This document shows, piece by piece, positions 27,833-36,835 of a stretch of DNA of 64,000 nt. The stretch is from Mycolicibacter nonchromogenicus. Lineage in GTDB: Bacteria > Actinomycetota > Actinomycetes > Mycobacteriales > Mycobacteriaceae. The position numbers and the translations under genes were made by a program. The notes under the pieces are model-generated. The model was given only the letters and a program-made list of their open reading frames with translations. It did not search any database and was not told where the DNA came from. Numbering within the stretch: the first letter of the stretch is position 1; each line of letters opens with the position of its first letter. The DNA is taken from contig NZ_LQPI01000022.1 in the NCBI RefSeq assembly GCF_002101775.1, forward strand, positions 35,139 to 99,138, given 5' to 3'.

Positions 27833-29197
27833 ATGACCCGGCCCGCGATGCTCTCCCAGGCAGAGCTGCAAGAACTGGTCGCCTCCGGCGAGATCGACAC
27901 CGTGGTGGTGGCATTCGCCGATATGCAGGGCCGGTTGGTCGGTAAGCGGGTCGCGGCCGAACATTTCCTGGCCGAGGTCGCCGGACACGGCATGGAAGCC
28001 TGCAGCTACCTGCTGGCCGTCGACGTGGAGATGAACACCGTCCCGGGCTACTCCATCGCGGACTGGGGAACCGGCTATGGCGACCTGGTGCTCAGACCCG
28101 ACCTCGCCACGCTGCGCCGCATTCCATGGCTGCCCGGCACCGCGCACGTGCTGGCCGACGCGCACTGGCCGGACGGTGGCCCGGTCGCGGTGGCACCCCG
28201 CCAGATTCTGGCAAGCCAGATCGCTCGACTGACCGAGCGCGGGCTGGTGGCCTATGCCGCAACGGAGTTGGAGTTCCTGGTCTTCGAGGACAGCTACCGT
28301 CAGGCGTGGGCCAGCGGGTATCGCGGGCTGACACCGGGCACGGACTACAACGCCGACTACGGCCTGGTCGCCGGCACTCGGCTGGAGCCGCTGCTGCGCG
28401 ACATCCGCCTGGGTATGACCGGAGCAGGCCTGCGCTGTGAGGGCGTCAAGGGAGAGTGCAACAACGGCCAGCAGGAGATCACCTTCCGCTACGAAGAGGC
28501 GCTGACCACCTGCGACAACCACAGCGTCTACAAGAGTGGCGCCAAGGAGATCGCCGACCAGCACGGCAAGAGCCTGACGTTCATGGCCAAGTTCGACCAG
28601 CGCGAGGGCAACAGCTGCCACGTGCACCTGTCATTGCGCAGTACCGAGGGAGCGCCGGTGTTCGCCGATCCGGCGGCACCGCACGGTATGTCGGCGCTGT
28701 TCCGCGGCTTCTTGGCCGGGGTGCTGGACACGCTGCCCGACCTGACCCTGTTCTATGCGCCGAACATCAACTCCTACAAGCGATTCGTCGGGGGCAGCTT
28801 CGCGCCTACGGCGATCGCGTGGGGCCTGGACAATCGCACCTGTGCGCTGCGGGTTCTGGGCGGAGGCGACTCGATGCGGGTGGAGTGCCGGGTGCCCGGC
28901 GGCGATGTGAACCCCTATCTGGCGGTGGCGGCGCTGATCGCGGCGGGGCTGCACGGCATCGACAACGACCTTTCGCTGCCCGAGCCCTTCGAGGGTGACG
29001 CCTACCGGGCGGGGCTGCCGCACCTGCCCACGACGCTGGGCGCGGCCATGGCACAGTTCGCCGAATCGGCGGTGGCGCGCAAGGCGTTCGGTGACGAGGT
29101 CGTCGAGCATTACCTCAACAGCGCCCGCGTCGAATTGGACGCGTTCAACACCGCGGTCACCGACTGGGAGAGGGTCCGGGGCTTTGAACGTTTCTGA
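27833..29197 (+). CDS. glnA4: Glutamine-synthetase-like gamma-glutamyl-amine synthetase GlnA4
   Basis: A 454-residue GS-family enzyme. The beta-grasp N-domain (VVVAFADMQGRLVGKRV) and catalytic motifs are visible: YAATELEFLVFE, EGVKGECNNGQQEITFRYEEALTTCD, SLTFMAKFDQREGNSCHVHLSL, and NINSYKRFVGGSFAPTAIAWGLDNRTCALRV. It lacks the adenylylation loop of GlnA1. It is followed directly by a gamma-glutamyl hydrolase and an aldehyde dehydrogenase, as in Puu-type polyamine or ethanolamine pathways. It therefore probably glutamylates an amine rather than ammonia. The exact amine is not determined. ATG 27833 has a GAAGGAG ribosome-binding site. Confidence 0.93.
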   Translation: MTRPAMLSQAELQELVASGEIDTVVVAFADMQGRLVGKRVAAEHFLAEVAGHGMEACSYLLAVDVEMNTVPGYSIADWGTGYGDLVLRPDLATLRRIPWLPGTAHVLADAHWPDGGPVAVAPRQILASQIARLTERGLVAYAATELEFLVFEDSYRQAWASGYRGLTPGTDYNADYGLVAGTRLEPLLRDIRLGMTGAGLRCEGVKGECNNGQQEITFRYEEALTTCDNHSVYKSGAKEIADQHGKSLTFMAKFDQREGNSCHVHLSLRSTEGAPVFADPAAPHGMSALFRGFLAGVLDTLPDLTLFYAPNINSYKRFVGGSFAPTAIAWGLDNRTCALRVLGGGDSMRVECRVPGGDVNPYLAVAALIAAGLHGIDNDLSLPEPFEGDAYRAGLPHLPTTLGAAMAQFAESAVARKAFGDEVVEHYLNSARVELDAFNTAVTDWERVRGFERF

Positions 29198-29930
29198 CCC
29201 CCCACGCCCCGTGGTCGGACTGACCACCTATCTCGACCGAGCCAAGTTCGGGGTCTGGGATGTTCGGGCGGGTCTGCTTCCCGGCCAATACATCCAGGGC
29301 ATCACCGCCGCCGGCGGCATCGCGGTGTTGTTGCCGCCGCAGCCGGTCACGCCCGAGATCGCCGCACGTGTGCTCGCCGGGTTGAGTGCCCTGGTGGTCA
29401 CCGGCGGTCGCGACGTCGACCCCATCGCCTACGGGCAGACGCCACACGAAGAGACGGATCGGCCCGACTCCACCCGGGACGCCTGGGAGTTCGCCCTGTT
29501 GACCGAGGCGTTACGGCGCGGCATGCCGGTGCTGGGCATCTGCCGTGGCGCCCAGGTGCTCAACGTGGCCCTCGGCGGAACGCTTCACCAGCACCTGCCC
29601 GACGTCATCGGTAACACCGGGCACCGCGCGGGCAACGGTGTCTTCACCCCGATGCCGGTGCGCACCGTGCCCGGCAGCCGGCTGGCCGAACTCGTCGGCG
29701 AGACCTGCCAGGTGCAGTGCTACCACCATCAGGCGATCGCCGAGGTGGGTGCGAAACTTCGGGTCAGTGCGCGCGATGACGACGGGGTCATCGAGGCGAT
29801 CGAACTACCTGGAGAGGACTTCGTGCTGGCGGTTCAGTGGCATCCCGAGGAATCCCCGGACGACCTGCGGCTGTTCGCCGCGGTTGTGCAGGCGGCGGTG
29901 AAGTATGAGCAGGCTCAGGTGAGCAGATGA
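29184..29930 (+). CDS. Gamma-glutamyl-amine hydrolase (PuuD-like, class I GATase)
   Basis: A 248-residue peptidase C26 protein. The nucleophile cysteine lies in PVLGICRGAQVLNVALGG, and the His-Glu pair in VLAVQWHPEESP. VVTGGRDVDPIAYGQ is typical of PuuD. It would release the oxidised product from its gamma-glutamyl carrier. TTG 29184 was chosen: it overlaps the glnA4 stop by 14 bp and follows a GAGAGG ribosome-binding site. Upstream codons in this frame are glnA4 shadow. The stop overlaps the next ATG (ATGA). The orthologue is Rv2859c. Confidence 0.88.
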   Translation: MNVSDPPRPVVGLTTYLDRAKFGVWDVRAGLLPGQYIQGITAAGGIAVLLPPQPVTPEIAARVLAGLSALVVTGGRDVDPIAYGQTPHEETDRPDSTRDAWEFALLTEALRRGMPVLGICRGAQVLNVALGGTLHQHLPDVIGNTGHRAGNGVFTPMPVRTVPGSRLAELVGETCQVQCYHHQAIAEVGAKLRVSARDDDGVIEAIELPGEDFVLAVQWHPEESPDDLRLFAAVVQAAVKYEQAQVSR

Positions 29931-31291
29931 TCCACGAACTGATCAACCCGGCCACCGGTGCGGTCTTCGCCACTGTCGAGCACGTCGAAGCCGCAGCGGT
30001 CGACGACGCGGTGCGCCGCGCACAGGCTGCCCAGAAGCGGTGGGCCACCCGCGCCCCGGCCGAGCGAGCCGCCGCGTTGCGGGACTTCGCCGCGGTGGTC
30101 GACGCCCACATCGATGAGCTGGCCGCGCTGGAGGTCACCAACTCCGGTCATCCGGTATCGGCTGCCGAATGGGAAGCCGGACATGTCCGTGACGTGCTGC
30201 AGTTCTATGCCGCGAGTCCGGAGCGGTTATCCGGCAAGCAGATACCGGTCGCCGGCGGGCTCGACGTCACCTTCCACGAGCCGCTCGGTGTCGTCGGGAT
30301 CATCACCCCGTGGAACTTCCCGATGCCGATCGCCGCGTGGGGTTTCGCGCCGGCCCTGGCCGCCGGAAACGCGGTGTTGATCAAGCCCGCCGAATGGACA
30401 CCGCTGACCACGCTGCGCCTGGCGGAGCTGGCGGTGGAGTCGGGCCTGGATCACGATCTGCTGCAGGTGCTGCCCGGCCGTGGCGCGGACGTGGGGGAGC
30501 GCCTGGTCACCCACCCGGACGTGGCCAAGATCGTGTTCACCGGATCCACCACAACCGGCACCCGGGTGCTGCAGTCCGGTGCCGCCGGGGTCAAGCGGAT
30601 CACGCTGGAACTCGGTGGCAAGAGCGCCAACATCGTGTTCGGCGACTGTGACCTGGAGCAGGCGGCGGCCACCGCGCCGTACGGTGTGTTCGACAACGCC
30701 GGGCAGGACTGCTGCGCGCGTAGCCGGATCCTGGTGCAGCGCAGCGTCTATGACCGCTTCATGGAATTGCTGGAGCCCGCGGTCGCCGGTGTCGTGGTCG
30801 GCGACCCGGCGTCCCGCGACACCGAGATGGGCCCGCTGGTGTCGCGCCCGCACTGGGAGAAGGTGGCCTCCTACGTGCCCGACGACGCGCCGGTCGCTTT
30901 CCGCGGTCAGGCCCCCACCGGCCCCGGCTTCTGGTTCCCGCCGACGGTCCTGACGCCCGCGGCCACCGATCGATGCGTCACCGAGGAGATCTTCGGCCCG
31001 GTGGTGACCATGTTGCCGTTCGACGATGAGGCTGACGCCATCGCCATGGCCAACAACACCGTCTACGGGTTGTCGGGCTCGATCTGGACCAACGACCTGT
31101 CCCGGGCGCTGCGCGTCTCACGCGCGGTGGAAGCCGGGAATCTGTCGGTGAATTCGCACTCCTCGGTGCGTTTCACTACGCCGTTCGGCGGCTTCAAACA
31201 GTCCGGGTTGGGCCGGGAGCTGGGTGCGGACGCACCGCTGGCATTCACCGAGACCAAGAACGTATTCATCGCAGTGAAGGAGACGCAGTGA
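29927..31291 (+). CDS. NAD(P)-dependent aldehyde dehydrogenase (aldC-like)
   Basis: A 454-residue ALDH. The Rossmann and catalytic segments are intact: VGIITPWNFPMPIAAWGFAPALAAGNAVLIKPAEWTPL, VFTGSTTTG, the general base in LELGGKSANIVF, and the nucleophile in DNAGQDCCARSRILV. PFGGFKQSGLGRE lies near the C-terminus. By position it oxidises the gamma-glutamyl-aminoaldehyde formed in the amine pathway. That step also needs an amine oxidase, which is not in this cluster. It overlaps both neighbours by 4 bp. Confidence 0.92.
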   Translation: MIHELINPATGAVFATVEHVEAAAVDDAVRRAQAAQKRWATRAPAERAAALRDFAAVVDAHIDELAALEVTNSGHPVSAAEWEAGHVRDVLQFYAASPERLSGKQIPVAGGLDVTFHEPLGVVGIITPWNFPMPIAAWGFAPALAAGNAVLIKPAEWTPLTTLRLAELAVESGLDHDLLQVLPGRGADVGERLVTHPDVAKIVFTGSTTTGTRVLQSGAAGVKRITLELGGKSANIVFGDCDLEQAAATAPYGVFDNAGQDCCARSRILVQRSVYDRFMELLEPAVAGVVVGDPASRDTEMGPLVSRPHWEKVASYVPDDAPVAFRGQAPTGPGFWFPPTVLTPAATDRCVTEEIFGPVVTMLPFDDEADAIAMANNTVYGLSGSIWTNDLSRALRVSRAVEAGNLSVNSHSSVRFTTPFGGFKQSGLGRELGADAPLAFTETKNVFIAVKETQ

Positions 31292-32064
31292 CCGATCTGA
31301 CCCAACGCCTGGCCGGACGGGTGGCCGTGGTGACCGGTGCCGGTGGTGGAATCGGCTTTGCATCCGCGCGGCGGATGCGCGCCGAGGGTGCCCAGATCGT
31401 GGTCGGTGACCTCGACCAGGCGGCGGGCACTGCGGCCGCCGATGAGCTCGACGGCCTGTTCGTTCAGGTCGACGTCTCCGATCAGGACCAGGTCGATGCG
31501 TTGTTCGACACCGCGGCGCAGACTTTCGGCTCGGTGGATATCGCCTTCAACAACGCCGGCATCTCGCCTCCCGACGACGACCTGATCGAATCCACCGAAC
31601 TGCCTGCCTGGCAACGGGTTCAGGACGTCAACCTCAAGTCGGTGTACCTGTGCTGCCGGGCGGCGCTGCGGCACATGGCGCCCGCGGGCCGGGGATCGAT
31701 CATCAACACCGCGTCGTTCGTGGCGGTGATGGGTTCGGCCACCTCCCAGATCTCCTACACCGCCTCGAAGGGCGGCGTGCTGGCGATGTCGCGAGAGCTC
31801 GGGGTCCAGTACGCCCGCCAGGGTATTCGGGTCAACGCGCTGTGCCCCGGGCCGGTGAACACCCCGCTGCTGCAGGAGCTGTTCGCCGCCGACCCCGAGC
31901 GCGCCGCGCGCCGGCTGGTGCACGTACCGGTGGGCCGGTTCGCCGAGCCGGAGGAGATCGCGGCCGCGGTCGCATTCCTGGCCAGCGATGACGCATCCTT
32001 CATCACCGGCTCGACCTTCCTGGTCGACGGCGGGATCAGCTCCGCCTACGTCACGCCGCTGTAA
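31288..32064 (+). CDS. Short-chain dehydrogenase/reductase
   Basis: A 258-residue classical SDR. The cofactor loop is TGAGGGIG, the structural motif NNAGIS, the catalytic serine lies in ASFVAVMGSATSQISYTASKGG together with YxxxK, and CPGPVNTPL follows. The acidic residue in VVGDLDQ after strand 2 suggests NAD(H) rather than NADP(H). GTG 31288 overlaps the ALDH stop, so it is the fourth gene of the glnA4 operon (orthologue Rv2857c). The substrate is unknown, perhaps an alcohol or aldehyde of the same pathway. Confidence 0.92.
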   Translation: MTDLTQRLAGRVAVVTGAGGGIGFASARRMRAEGAQIVVGDLDQAAGTAAADELDGLFVQVDVSDQDQVDALFDTAAQTFGSVDIAFNNAGISPPDDDLIESTELPAWQRVQDVNLKSVYLCCRAALRHMAPAGRGSIINTASFVAVMGSATSQISYTASKGGVLAMSRELGVQYARQGIRVNALCPGPVNTPLLQELFAADPERAARRLVHVPVGRFAEPEEIAAAVAFLASDDASFITGSTFLVDGGISSAYVTPL

Positions 32065-32108
32065 GCACGTGGCGAGGTCCGGCTAGGGCTCTCGCGCGCC
32101 ACGGTCGA

Positions 32109-32139
32109 GGGCTTCCTGCACGTCGACGGCAGGAAGCCC
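32109..32139. terminator. Hairpin between the convergent SDR and P450 genes
   Basis: Perfect 11-bp arms GGGCTTCCTGC (32109-32119) and GCAGGAAGCCC (32129-32139) enclose a 9-nt loop. It ends 5 bp before the P450 stop codon and can serve both strands. Confidence 0.7.
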
Positions 32140-32144
32140 CAATC

Positions 32145-33410
32145 TCAGCGCATCGAGTACCGCACCGGAAGGCGCTTGAGACCGCCGACGAACGTGGTCG
32201 CCGACAGTTCGGGTGTGCCGGCGAACTCGATGGACTCCAGGCGCGGCACCAGTTCGGTGAACAGACTGTTGAGCTCCAGGCGGGCCAGAGCCGCGCCCAG
32301 GCAGAAGTGGACGCCGTAGCCGAACGACAGGTGCTTGTTGGGGTCGCGGGCGATGTCGAACGTGAATGGGTTGTCGAAGATGTCCTCGTCGCGGTTGGCC
32401 GAGACGTAGGACAGCAGCACCGACTCACCCTTGGGGATCGGCACGCCGCGCACCTCGGTGTCGCGGGTGGCGGTACGCATGAACTGCTTGACCGGCGTGG
32501 ACCAGCGGATCATCTCCTCGACGGCCAGCGGTATCAGGCTCATGTCGTTCTTGAGACGCTCGAGCTGATCCTGGTACTCGACCAGCGCGCACAGCCCGCC
32601 CGAGATGGCGTCCTTGGTGGTGTCGTGGCCGGCGCTGGCGACGATGACGTAGTAGGACAGCGTGTCCATGTCGGACATGAGTTCGCCGTTGATACGGCCG
32701 TTGGCGATGGCCGAGGCCAAGTCCCCGGTGGGGTTGGCCCGCCGCGAGGCGGTCAGGGCGGAGAAGTAATTGAAGAAATCCAGCAGCACGGCCATGATGT
32801 CCTCTGCGCCGCCCTGGCCGCGCTGGTGATCGGCGTCCTCGCCACCGAACATCTCCTGTGTCAGCTTGAGCATGCGCGGGAAGTCCTCCTCGGGCAGGCC
32901 CAGCAGTGACAGGATCACGTACAGCGGGAAGTTGATGGCGATCTCGCTGACGAAGTCGCACTCCGGGCCGATCTCGGCCATCCGGTCGACGTAGCGCTTG
33001 GCCAGTTCGTCGACGCGGACCTTGAGGTCGCGCATGGCCTTGGGGCGGAACCAGTCCGCACCGATCTTGCGGATGTCCCGGTGGTGCGGGTCGTCCATGT
33101 GGATCAGCGTGCGCAGTCCGATGCCGGCATCCTGGTCGGCTTTGACCCGGTCCTCGACCTTTGCCTGCAGCAGCATCGGACGCGGTTCACTGATCCAGAG
33201 TTCGTTGTCGCGCTCGATGTCCATGATGTCGGCGTGCTTGGTGACTGCCCAGAACGGCCGGTACGGCGGGGCGTCCACCCACGACACCGGCTGGTTGGCG
33301 CGCAGCCAGGCCAGTGAGCTGTGCAGGCGCTCATTATCGGTGTAGGCCTGGGGGTCGGCGAGTACTCGGCCGTGCTCGCTGCTGTTGCGGTGGGTGGTCG
33401 GCGCGCTCAC
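32145..33410 (-). CDS. Cytochrome P450
   Basis: A 421-residue soluble class I P450. The I-helix oxygen motif is AGHDTTKD, the K-helix EMIRW gives the ExxR motif, and the heme loop is FGYGVHFCLGAALARLE with the thiolate cysteine. Two stretches (MLLQAKVEDRVKADQDAG and EMFGGEDADHQRGQG) are long polar insertions. The family number cannot be assigned by eye. No ferredoxin or reductase gene is adjacent. The GTG start has GAGGAG upstream. It lies downstream of an acyl-CoA dehydrogenase gene but has its own promoter region and a dyad. Confidence 0.92.
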   Translation of the reverse strand: MSAPTTHRNSSEHGRVLADPQAYTDNERLHSSLAWLRANQPVSWVDAPPYRPFWAVTKHADIMDIERDNELWISEPRPMLLQAKVEDRVKADQDAGIGLRTLIHMDDPHHRDIRKIGADWFRPKAMRDLKVRVDELAKRYVDRMAEIGPECDFVSEIAINFPLYVILSLLGLPEEDFPRMLKLTQEMFGGEDADHQRGQGGAEDIMAVLLDFFNYFSALTASRRANPTGDLASAIANGRINGELMSDMDTLSYYVIVASAGHDTTKDAISGGLCALVEYQDQLERLKNDMSLIPLAVEEMIRWSTPVKQFMRTATRDTEVRGVPIPKGESVLLSYVSANRDEDIFDNPFTFDIARDPNKHLSFGYGVHFCLGAALARLELNSLFTELVPRLESIEFAGTPELSATTFVGGLKRLPVRYSMR

Positions 33411-33438
33411 TTGGCACTCCTCGCGGTCATCGAAAACT

Positions 33439-33455
33439 TGACAGGTGTCATGTCA
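33439..33455. promoter_or_regulatory. Dyad operator candidate upstream of the P450 gene
   Basis: TGACAGGTGTCA (33439-33450) is an inverted repeat with 5-bp arms TGACA/TGTCA, followed directly by another TGTCA half-site (33451-33455). It lies 28-45 bp before the P450 start. TGACA/TGTCA dyads are typical of TetR- or GntR-type regulators of lipid catabolism. No regulator gene is adjacent. Confidence 0.4.
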
Positions 33456-33579
33456 CAGTCTGGACCAGACGATGGCATGGGTGCACATCGGGGCACCAGG
33501 GGACTTTGGCCCCCGGGGCGGCGTGCGACCACAGAGGCACAAGTGAAAAAAGTGGTTGGCCTCTCCCGTCAGGCGCCGG

Positions 33580-35376
33580 TCAGAACCAGTCCGGACGCAT
33601 CTCCAGAGTCGTGCGGTCCAGGCTCTCCAGCAGGTCGAGTTGTGGTCCGGTCTTCGGCAACTCGTAGCGGAAGAAGTAGCGGGCCGCCTGGCGCTTCCCG
33701 TCGAAGAAGTCCCCGCTGCGCCCCTGGGCAGCCAACATCTGCTCCAGCCAGATCCAGGCGATCACCACATGGCCGAAGGCCTCCAGGTAGATCGCACTGT
33801 TGGCCAGCGCGGCATCGATGTCGCCGGCGGCGAACATCCCCGCGGTCACCGCCACCAGCCGCTGGGCCACCGCATCGAGCTGCGCCGCGGCTTCGGCCAA
33901 TTCGCCCCCGGCCCCATGCCCCGCCGCAATGCTCTGGGTCATCACGGCGTGCAGTGCGGCCAGGCTGGCCCCGTTGCGCTGCACCACCTTGCGGCCCAAC
34001 AAGTCCAGGCTCTGGATGCCGTGGGTGCCTTCATGGATCGGGTTGAGGCGGTTATCGCGATAGTGCTGTTCCACGTCGTACTCGCGGGTGTATCCGTAGC
34101 CGCCGTGCACCTGGATCGCCAGGTCATTGGCGGCCAGGCACCACTGCGACGGCCAACTCTTGGCGATCGGGGTCAGGATGTCCAGCAGTGCGGTCGCATG
34201 CTCGCGCTCCTGATCGGACTCGGCGGTGTTCGCCAGATCGACGAGCCGCGCGCAGTACAGCGCCAGCGCGAGCGCTCCCTCGACATAGGACTTCTGCGCC
34301 AGCAGCATCCGCTTGACGTCGGCGTGCTCGATGATCGCGACCTGCGGCGCGGCGGGGTCTTTGCTGCCGGCCGGTCGCCCCTGCGGCCGGCTGCGGGCGT
34401 ACTCCAGTGACTTCAGGTAGCCGGTGTAGCCGAGCGCGATCGCACCCATACCCACACCGAGGCGGGCTTCGTTCATCATGTGGAACATGTAGTTCAGGCC
34501 GCGGTGCTCGTCGCCCACGAGATAGCCGACGGCACCCGGCTCGCCGGCCGGCTGGTGCACACCCTCGCCGAAGTTGAGCACGGTGTTGGTGATGCCGCGA
34601 TAACCCATCTTGTGGTTGAGACCCGCCAGCACGACATCGTTGCGCTCACCCAGCGTGCCATCGGAATTCACCAGATACTTCGGCACGATGAACAGTGAGA
34701 TCCCCTTGGTGCCGGCCGGACCGCCGGGGATCTTGGCCAGCACCAGATGGACGATGTTGTCGCTCAGCTCATGGTCGCCACCGGAGATCCACATCTTCGA
34801 ACCGAACAAGCGGAAGGTGCCGTCGGCGCGCGGCTCCGCGCGGGTGGTGATGTCGGCCAGCGATGATCCGGCCTGAGTCTCCGACAGGCACATGGTTCCG
34901 GTGAAACGACCGGCGATCATCGGTTTGACGAAGGCGTCGATCTGTTCTTCGGTACCGAATTTGGCGAGCAGGTTCAGGTTCGCCATGGTCAACATCGGAT
35001 AGCCCGCGGTGCTGACGTTGGCGGCCATCAGCCAGACGAATCCGGCCTGGGCCACGGTCGCCGGCAGCTGTGCACCGCCGAGACGGTAATCCATGGCCAT
35101 GCCCATCAGCTCAGCCTCGGCGCACGCCGCCAGTGCCTCCTTGACCTCGGGAATGACGGTGACCTTCGTCCCGTCGAACGTGGGCTCGTGAGCGTCGCTC
35201 TTCTTGTTGTGCGGGGCGAAATAGCGAGTCGCCAGCTGCTCGCACAGATCCAGGGTGTCGGAGAAGGTCTCCCGGGAATGCTCGGCGAACCGGTCGCGGC
35301 TGATCAGGTCTTCAACACGCAGCCAGTCGAACAGCAAGAAGTCGAGGTCTTTCCGCGACAGCAGCAGGGACTTCAT
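33580..35376 (-). CDS. Acyl-CoA dehydrogenase (FadE5/DmdC-like long form)
   Basis: A 598-residue flavoenzyme, about 200 residues longer than ordinary acyl-CoA dehydrogenases. It has an extra N-terminal helical domain (MKSLLLSRKDLDFLLFDWLRVEDL) and a C-terminal helical extension. FAD-binding segments MCLSETQAGSSLADITTRA and KMWISGGDHEL are present. The catalytic base is probably the glutamate in NPIHEGTHGIQSLDLLGRK, preceded by QVHGGYGYTREYDVEQHYRDNR. It starts 12 bp after the mtr stop with GAAAGG as ribosome-binding site, so it is co-transcribed with mtr. Chain-length preference is unknown. Confidence 0.92.
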   Translation of the reverse strand: MKSLLLSRKDLDFLLFDWLRVEDLISRDRFAEHSRETFSDTLDLCEQLATRYFAPHNKKSDAHEPTFDGTKVTVIPEVKEALAACAEAELMGMAMDYRLGGAQLPATVAQAGFVWLMAANVSTAGYPMLTMANLNLLAKFGTEEQIDAFVKPMIAGRFTGTMCLSETQAGSSLADITTRAEPRADGTFRLFGSKMWISGGDHELSDNIVHLVLAKIPGGPAGTKGISLFIVPKYLVNSDGTLGERNDVVLAGLNHKMGYRGITNTVLNFGEGVHQPAGEPGAVGYLVGDEHRGLNYMFHMMNEARLGVGMGAIALGYTGYLKSLEYARSRPQGRPAGSKDPAAPQVAIIEHADVKRMLLAQKSYVEGALALALYCARLVDLANTAESDQEREHATALLDILTPIAKSWPSQWCLAANDLAIQVHGGYGYTREYDVEQHYRDNRLNPIHEGTHGIQSLDLLGRKVVQRNGASLAALHAVMTQSIAAGHGAGGELAEAAAQLDAVAQRLVAVTAGMFAAGDIDAALANSAIYLEAFGHVVIAWIWLEQMLAAQGRSGDFFDGKRQAARYFFRYELPKTGPQLDLLESLDRTTLEMRPDWF

Positions 35377-35388
35377 CTGGCGAACCTT

Positions 35389-36768
35389 TCACTGGAGCCC
35401 AAGCAGTGCGTTCTCGACGACCTCAGGCAGTGCCGGGTGAATCCAGTATTGCCCGCGGGCCATCTCCGGCGCGGTGAGGCCGAAGCTCATCGCCTGTATC
35501 AGCGGTTGAATGATCGATGACGCCTGGTAACCCATGATGTGCGCCCCGAGCAGCCGTCCGGTGCCGCGCTCAGCGATCAGCTTGGCAAACCCGGTGGTGT
35601 CCTCCATGGCCCAGCCATAGGCGACGTCCCCGTAGTCCTGGATCTTCACCGAGATGTCGAGACCCTTTGCCAGTGCCTGCGTTTCGGTCAATCCGACCGC
35701 GGCGATCTGCGGATCGGTGAAGACCGCGGCCGGCACATACCGGTGGTCGGTGATCCGCATCGAGTCCACGTCGTCCCAGTCGCACAGCAGGTTGTGTTGT
35801 ACCACCCTGGCTTCGTGATTGGCGACATGTTTGAGCTCGTAGGGTGAGGACACGTCGCCGAGCGCGAAAACGCCACGCGCCGAAGTCCGTTGGTATTTGT
35901 CGACGGTCACCCGCCCGGCGGCGACGGCCACACCGGCCTGCTCGGCGTCCAGCAGGTCGCCGTTGGGTACCCGTCCGGTGGCCACCAGCATCGCATCGGC
36001 CCGCAGGGCCGAGCCGTCGTCGAGCTCCACGACGACACCGTCCCCGTCGTTGCGCGCTGCGACCACGTTGCGGTGCGCGCGCAGCTCCCACTTGGCGGCG
36101 GCGATCCGGGTGAAGCGTTCTGCAACGGTCTCGTCGCAGTGCCGCAGCAATGTGGAGCCGCGGATCACCACCGTGACCCGGACACCGAATGCGGAGAACA
36201 CGTGGGCGAACTCGGCGGCGATGAAGCCGCCGCCGACGATCACCAGATGCTCGGGCAGGTCAGCGATCCGCATGATGTCGTCGCTGGTGTAGTAATGCGC
36301 GCCACTGTTGGCGATGGCCGGTGGAATCGCCGAGCGCGACCCGGCCGCGATCACCACCTGATCGGCGCTGAACTGTTCACCGCCGGCGGTCACCAACAGA
36401 TACCGGCCGTCGGAGCCGACCGGGCCGAACCGGGTGTGCTCGCCGTAGACGTCGACGTTGGGCAGGCTGCGGCGATACTGCTCGCCGCCCGCGGCAATCG
36501 GGTCGATCCGCCCGAACACCCGCGAGACGATGTCGTCCCAGCGCACGGCGTCGATGTGGGCGTCCACGCCGTAGCGCGATGCCTCGGTCACCGTCTTGGC
36601 CACCTCGGCGGCGTAGACGAACATCTTGGTCGGGATGCAGCCCACATTGAGGCAGGTGCCGCCGAAAGTGCCCTGTTCGCAGATCGCCACCCGCTTGTCG
36701 GCGTAGCGCTCGTCGAGAATGCTGTTGCCCGAACCGGTTCCGATGATGGCCAGGTCGTAGCTCTCCAT
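35389..36768 (-). CDS. mtr: Mycothione reductase
   Basis: A 459-residue flavoprotein disulfide reductase that recycles oxidised mycothiol with NADPH. The N-terminal FAD site is followed by the redox disulfide C39-LNVG-C44. The NADPH-binding [17 protein letters not shown] and the second FAD motif [16 protein letters not shown] are present. The dimer-interface base is H444 with E449 in [15 protein letters not shown]. Length equals M. tuberculosis Mtr (Rv2855). The ATG follows a -10 box by 6 nt and has no ribosome-binding site. It is divergent from mqo. Confidence 0.95.
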   Translation of the reverse strand: MESYDLAIIGTGSGNSILDERYADKRVAICEQGTFGGTCLNVGCIPTKMFVYAAEVAKTVTEASRYGVDAHIDAVRWDDIVSRVFGRIDPIAAGGEQYRRSLPNVDVYGEHTRFGPVGSDGRYLLVTAGGEQFSADQVVIAAGSRSAIPPAIANSGAHYYTSDDIMRIADLPEHLVIVGGGFIAAEFAHVFSAFGVRVTVVIRGSTLLRHCDETVAERFTRIAAAKWELRAHRNVVAARNDGDGVVVELDDGSALRADAMLVATGRVPNGDLLDAEQAGVAVAAGRVTVDKYQRTSARGVFALGDVSSPYELKHVANHEARVVQHNLLCDWDDVDSMRITDHRYVPAAVFTDPQIAAVGLTETQALAKGLDISVKIQDYGDVAYGWAMEDTTGFAKLIAERGTGRLLGAHIMGYQASSIIQPLIQAMSFGLTAPEMARGQYWIHPALPEVVENALLGLQ

Positions 36769-36774
36769 TGCGTC

Positions 36775-36780
36775 AGCCTA
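36775..36780 (-). promoter_or_regulatory. -10 box of a probable leaderless mtr transcript
   Basis: On the minus strand TAGGCT (36780 down to 36775) is followed by 6 nt and the mtr ATG at 36768. Confidence 0.55.
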
Positions 36781-36823
36781 AACGGTGGGTGGGGCCCGCG
36801 GTGATCGCAGGCGCGGCGCCGCC

Positions 36824-36829
36824 TACGCT
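36824..36829 (+). promoter_or_regulatory. -10 box of a probable leaderless mqo transcript
   Basis: TACGCT ends 6 nt before GTG 36836. The mtr and mqo -10 boxes lie only 43 bp apart, back to back. Confidence 0.5.
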
Positions 36830-36835
36830 GATGGC

